A stretch of 64,000 nucleotides of DNA from Actinomycetota bacterium. Lineage in GTDB: Bacteria; Actinomycetota; Thermoleophilia; Miltoncostaeales; Miltoncostaeaceae. Where the stretch lies: assembly GCA_020636905.1 (NCBI GenBank), contig JACJWX010000004.1:62001-126000 (forward strand), read 5' to 3'. Made by a program: the position numbers and the translations under genes. The first letter of the stretch is position 1; every line of letters begins with the position of its first letter. The notes beneath the pieces are model-generated. The model had not been told where the DNA came from. It saw nothing but the letters and a program-made list of their open reading frames with translations, and searched no databases. Below, piece by piece: positions 59,931-64,000 of this stretch.

Positions 59931-60176
59931 ATGCCGCGCATAGGGACACGCATCGGCGACGCGATCGTTGTCGTCCTGCTGCTCGCCACGGCCGCGGAGT
60001 CGTATCGCGAGGTCGAGCACTACTGCCCGACGGTGGAGGACGCCTGCATCCCGGTGGGCGTCGGGTTCTTCTTCGTCAGCGTGGTGATCGCCGTGTGCTG
60101 GGCCGGCTACCGCGCCTGGTCGGCGATTCGACGGCGACACCCGGATGGCCCCGCCGAACCCCCGAAGATGGGCTGA
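59931..60176 (+). CDS. Small membrane protein (copy 2 of a tandem pair)
   Basis: 81 residues: RIGTRIGDAIVVVLLLATAAESYREVEHYCPTVEDACIPVG, then a second helix FFFVSVVIAVCWAGYRAW and a basic C-terminus. Two transmembrane segments and a Cys pair (HYCPT ... DACIP) are shared with the frameshifted copy just upstream. No family known to me. AGAGG precedes the ATG. The gene converges with the E1 beta gene, 28 nt from its stop. Confidence 0.65.
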   Translation: MPRIGTRIGDAIVVVLLLATAAESYREVEHYCPTVEDACIPVGVGFFFVSVVIAVCWAGYRAWSAIRRRHPDGPAEPPKMG

Positions 60177-60204
60177 CGACCGAAGACGTCGTCGCCCGAG
60201 ACCC

Positions 60205-61227
60205 TCAGACCCGGGCGGCCTCACAACGCAGCGCGGCGTCGACCAGTTCGGGGACGGACGGCAGCATTGCGTCCTCGAGACCCGGCGCCGACGGAATGAT
60301 CCCGTCCGCCGCCGCCACGCGCCGGACCGGCGCGCGCAGGTCGTCCCAGGCCGCCTCCTGGACGCGTGCCGCGATCTCCGCCCCGATGCCCGCGGTCATG
60401 GTGCCCTCTTCGGCAACGATGAGGGCCCCCGTGCGCTCGACGGACTCCAGGACCGGATCGAGGTCGAGCGGCAACAGGCTCCCGAGCACCACGATCTCGC
60501 AGAACACCTCGTGCTCCATGATCAACTCCGTGGCGGCGTCGATCGCAAGCGGAACCGTTCCGCCGTACGTGGCGATGGTCGCCGTTCCGGCGCTGAACCC
60601 GGAGGCCGAGAGCGTCAGCGCGGGGTAGGGCCCATCGGACTCCCGAACCGAAAAGCCGTCGAGCCGCCCGGACTCCGGACGGCGGTTGGGCCGTCCGTAC
60701 ATCACCTTGTTCTCGACGAGGAACACCGGTTCGTCGTCCTCGACGGCGGCCCGCATCATGGCACCCAGATCGTGGATCTCGCTGGTGGCCACGACGGTGA
60801 TGTTGGGCACGCCGATCAGGAACTTCTCGAGCGACTGGCTGTGGGTGGGTCCGTAGCCGCGGCGGCCCCCCATCGGCGTGCGCACAACCAGCGGCAACCG
60901 CACCTGATCGTTGTACATCTCACGGAATTTCGAGATGCCGTTGACGATCTGGTCGAAGCCGAGCGTGATGAAGTCGCCGAACATGATCTCCAGGACCGGC
61001 CGATACCCCTGGATGGCCATCCCCGCGGCGATCCCGACCAGCGACGCCTCGGAGATGGGTGTCGAGATGACCCGATCCGGCCAGCGGTCGCTGATGCCGG
61101 TGCTGATCTTGAACGCGCCGCCGTACGGGTCGAGCACGTCCTCGCCCAGCAGGTAGACCCGCTCGTCGGCGGCCATCGCCTCGGTGAGCCCCCGGTTCAG
61201 GGCGGCCCCGCAGCGCAGCGAACTCAT
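60205..61227 (-). CDS. Second 2-oxoacid dehydrogenase-type E1 beta subunit
   Basis: 340 residues. Resembles AcoB/PdhB: RVYLLGEDVLDPYGGAFKIS, then STPISEASLVGIAAGMA and RRGYGPTHSQSLE. The C-terminal transketolase domain ends in AAADGIIPSAPGLEDAML. The start overlaps E1 alpha (ATGA). No E2 or E3 gene follows. The nearby lipoyl/NeuD-like fusion is the only other lipoyl-type protein in this part of the window. It is clearly different from the pair at 1.8-3.9 kb. Confidence 0.9.
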   Translation of the reverse strand: MSSLRCGAALNRGLTEAMAADERVYLLGEDVLDPYGGAFKISTGISDRWPDRVISTPISEASLVGIAAGMAIQGYRPVLEIMFGDFITLGFDQIVNGISKFREMYNDQVRLPLVVRTPMGGRRGYGPTHSQSLEKFLIGVPNITVVATSEIHDLGAMMRAAVEDDEPVFLVENKVMYGRPNRRPESGRLDGFSVRESDGPYPALTLSASGFSAGTATIATYGGTVPLAIDAATELIMEHEVFCEIVVLGSLLPLDLDPVLESVERTGALIVAEEGTMTAGIGAEIAARVQEAAWDDLRAPVRRVAAADGIIPSAPGLEDAMLPSVPELVDAALRCEAARV

Positions 61228-62126
61228 GCGGCGCTCCCGACGGCGATGGGGCTCGCCTCGGCCGTGGCCACGCAGTCGGCCAATGCCGATTCCACCTCGG
61301 CCATGATCCGCTCCCGCTCGGCGGGCTCCAGCTGCTGCGAAACGACCGCCAGCGCATCGGTGCGTTCGCGAGCCGCCACCTCGGCGGGATCGCGAACGTC
61401 GTCGCCCTTGGAGTGGGCGCGAAGCCGGTAGGTGTCGATGACGAGCACCGCGGGCGCCCCCGTCCGCACCGTGCTGAGCAGCTCACCGGCGGCCGCATGG
61501 ATTGCCGGGGCGTCCCGTCCGTCCAGCTCGACGGCAGTGATGCCGAAGGCCCGGGCCCGATCGGGGATCGATCCCGCGACCGCGATCTCGACGGGCGTGG
61601 TCTGGGCGTACTGGTTGTTCTCGACGACGATCAGCAACGGCAGCGACCACAGCGCCGCCATGTTCATGCACTCGTACACCGCGCCCTGGCCGAGCGTGCC
61701 GTCGCCGATGAACACCGTGACCGCGCCGCCTCCGCCGCGCTCGCGCTCGGCGAGGGCCATGCCGGAGGCCAGGGGAACGATGCTCCCCTGCACCCCGTTC
61801 GTGTAGAAGCCATCGCGGCAGAGGTGCTGGCTGCCCCCGCGCCCGGCGCAGGTGCCTCCGACGCGTCCCATGACCTCGGCCATCAGGCCCGAGGGGTCGT
61901 CGGTGAACGCGATGTAGTGGCCATGGCAGCGGTGGTTGCTGACCACCACGTCCCGCCCCGGCTCGAGGTGGTCGATGACGCCGACCGCGTCGGCTTCCTG
62001 GCCGATGCAGGTGTGGGTGGTACCCACCAGCAACCCCTTGCTGAACATCTCCAGCAGGGTCTCCTCGAAGCGACGGATGAACAGCATCCGCCGGAACCAT
62101 TCCGTCGCGGCGAGCGGAGCGCTCAC
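61224..62126 (-). CDS. Second 2-oxoacid dehydrogenase-type E1 alpha subunit
   Basis: 300 residues. The ThDP motif is GDGTLGQGAV (141-150) ending in ENNQYAQ (NN 170-171). HTCIGQEADAVGV and FTDDPSGLMAEVMGR are typical of AcoA/PdhA. GTG 62126 overlaps the ribH stop (GTGA), so it is in the riboflavin operon. The substrate is unknown: pyruvate, acetoin or another 2-oxoacid or ketose. Confidence 0.9.
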   Translation of the reverse strand: MSAPLAATEWFRRMLFIRRFEETLLEMFSKGLLVGTTHTCIGQEADAVGVIDHLEPGRDVVVSNHRCHGHYIAFTDDPSGLMAEVMGRVGGTCAGRGGSQHLCRDGFYTNGVQGSIVPLASGMALAERERGGGGAVTVFIGDGTLGQGAVYECMNMAALWSLPLLIVVENNQYAQTTPVEIAVAGSIPDRARAFGITAVELDGRDAPAIHAAAGELLSTVRTGAPAVLVIDTYRLRAHSKGDDVRDPAEVAARERTDALAVVSQQLEPAERERIMAEVESALADCVATAEASPIAVGSAA

Positions 62127-62607
62127 CCTGCGCGGACCGCTGCGGCCAGGTTGATGAGGCTCACGACCGCGTCCGCCGCGTCGCCGCCCGCGTTCCCCAC
62201 CGCTCCCCCGGCACGCTCCCAGGCCTGGGCGGCGGTGTCGCAGGTGAGAATCCCGAACGTGCACGGCACGCCGGTGTCGAGCGAGACCTGGATGAGGCCC
62301 TGCGACGCGGCGTAACACACGTGGTCGAAGTGCGCCGTGGCGCCTCGGACGACCGCGCCAAGGGCGATGATGCCGGCGTAGCGTCCCGTCCGGGCGAGGG
62401 TCTTGGCGGCGAACGGGGCCTCGTACGCGCCGGGTACCCACCTGATGTCCAGGTGCCCCTCGGAGAGACCGGCGGCGCTCAGCCGCTCGTGGGCGCCGTC
62501 GAGCAGCGCCTCGGTGATCCCGCGGTGGAACCCGGAACAGACGATGGCGATTCGCACCGCCGGGTGGTCGAGGGTGGGTGCCGGTGGGCGTTCTTCGAGA
62601 CGGGCCA

Positions 62608-62608
<1 letters not shown>
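62123..62608 (-). CDS. ribH: 6,7-dimethyl-8-ribityllumazine synthase
   Basis: 161 residues. Riboflavin pathway. Contains VPGAYEAPFAAK and the catalytic-site GAVVRGATAHFDHV, with the usual GILTCDTAAQAWERAGG near the end. Its start overlaps the ribBA stop (ATGA). Confidence 0.95.
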
Positions 62609-63860
<1,252 letters not shown>

Positions 63861-63864
<4 letters not shown>

Positions 63865-64000
63865 GGCGCCTCCCGTGAGCGCAGATACGGCTGAGTGAAC
63901 GCCTCGACGTACTTTGCCACAACGTCCATCTCCAGGTTCACCCGATGTCCGACGCGATCAGGACCGATGGTGGTCACCTCCATGGTGTGCGGAATCAGCG
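63861..64000 (-). CDS. ribE: Riboflavin synthase, C-terminal part (runs off the window)
   Basis: The last 46 codons are visible: LIPHTMEVTTIGPDRVGHRV, NLEMDVVAKYVEAF and a short tail before TGA 63861-63863. They match the second lumazine-binding domain of riboflavin synthase (alpha chain). The 5' part lies beyond base 64000. The stop overlaps the ribBA start. Confidence 0.9.

Overview
The window is very GC-rich, tightly packed bacterial chromosome with codon usage typical of Actinomycetota. Three things fit a deep-branching actinobacterium, perhaps Thermoleophilia-like: the order coaD / DivIVA-like / yceD / rpmF / plsX / acpP / rnc / smc / ftsY / ffh / rpsP / khpA / rimM / trmD / rplS / rnhB, a single-chain PafB-PafC protein, and futalosine-type menaquinone synthesis (mqnE). 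The lineage is an inference from gene content. Genes are strongly coupled: 4-nt ATGA or GTGA stop/start overlaps are the commonest junction. Many genes start at, or 6-9 nt after, a TANNNT -10 box, so leaderless mRNAs appear common. No tRNA, rRNA, CRISPR array or insertion sequence was seen.

Layout. 0-5.1 kb: branched-chain-type 2-oxoacid dehydrogenase operon (E1 alpha, E1 beta, E2) with an aminotransferase upstream. 5.3-7.2 kb: an 11-mer-repeat stress-like protein, a CBS-pair protein with a HEPN-like RNxxxH motif, a tiny membrane protein and a cold-shock protein. 7.3-12.3 kb: trpF-trpB-trpA behind a cytosolic NarL-type histidine kinase, and two response regulators on the other strand. 12.4-16.9 kb: corA, a HIT protein, a phosphohexomutase and a degenerate ABC ATPase with its membrane partner. 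16.9-22.1 kb: an arsR / SRPBCC / RibD-C operon with an operator inside its promoter, mqnE, DUF1802, a MarR-like gene and azlCD.

22.2-29.8 kb is the most distinctive accessory block. Two large paralogous secreted proteins, each with seven propeller-like repeats and three copies of a second C-terminal repeat, flank a MalT/LAL-type LuxR regulator. A nearly identical motif, CAC(A/G)TGTAGGG(G)AAACC(C)TC, stands upstream of both propeller transcription units at the same distance (28 nt) from a TASCGTC -10-like element. This suggests a small regulon controlled by the regulator between them.

29.9-39.5 kb: an isocitrate/isopropylmalate-type dehydrogenase, CoA-pyrophosphatase-type Nudix, fused PafBC, and the dprA-comM / yraN / HAD / rnhB neighbourhood. 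39.5-54.4 kb: the translation, secretion, chromosome-segregation and lipid-precursor supercluster on the minus strand, ending in recG with rpmB divergent. Within it, 39.48-41.16 kb (rplS, trmD, rimM, khpA) contains many single-base frame changes although every protein segment is conserved, so base errors are the likeliest cause.

54.4-64 kb: a membrane protein, a sulfotransferase coupled to an unusual lipoyl / subunit-binding / NeuD-like acetyltransferase fusion, a hipBA toxin-antitoxin pair whose promoter sits inside a large palindrome, tandem small membrane proteins (one frameshifted), and riboflavin genes ribE-ribBA-ribH translationally coupled to a second E1 alpha/beta pair.
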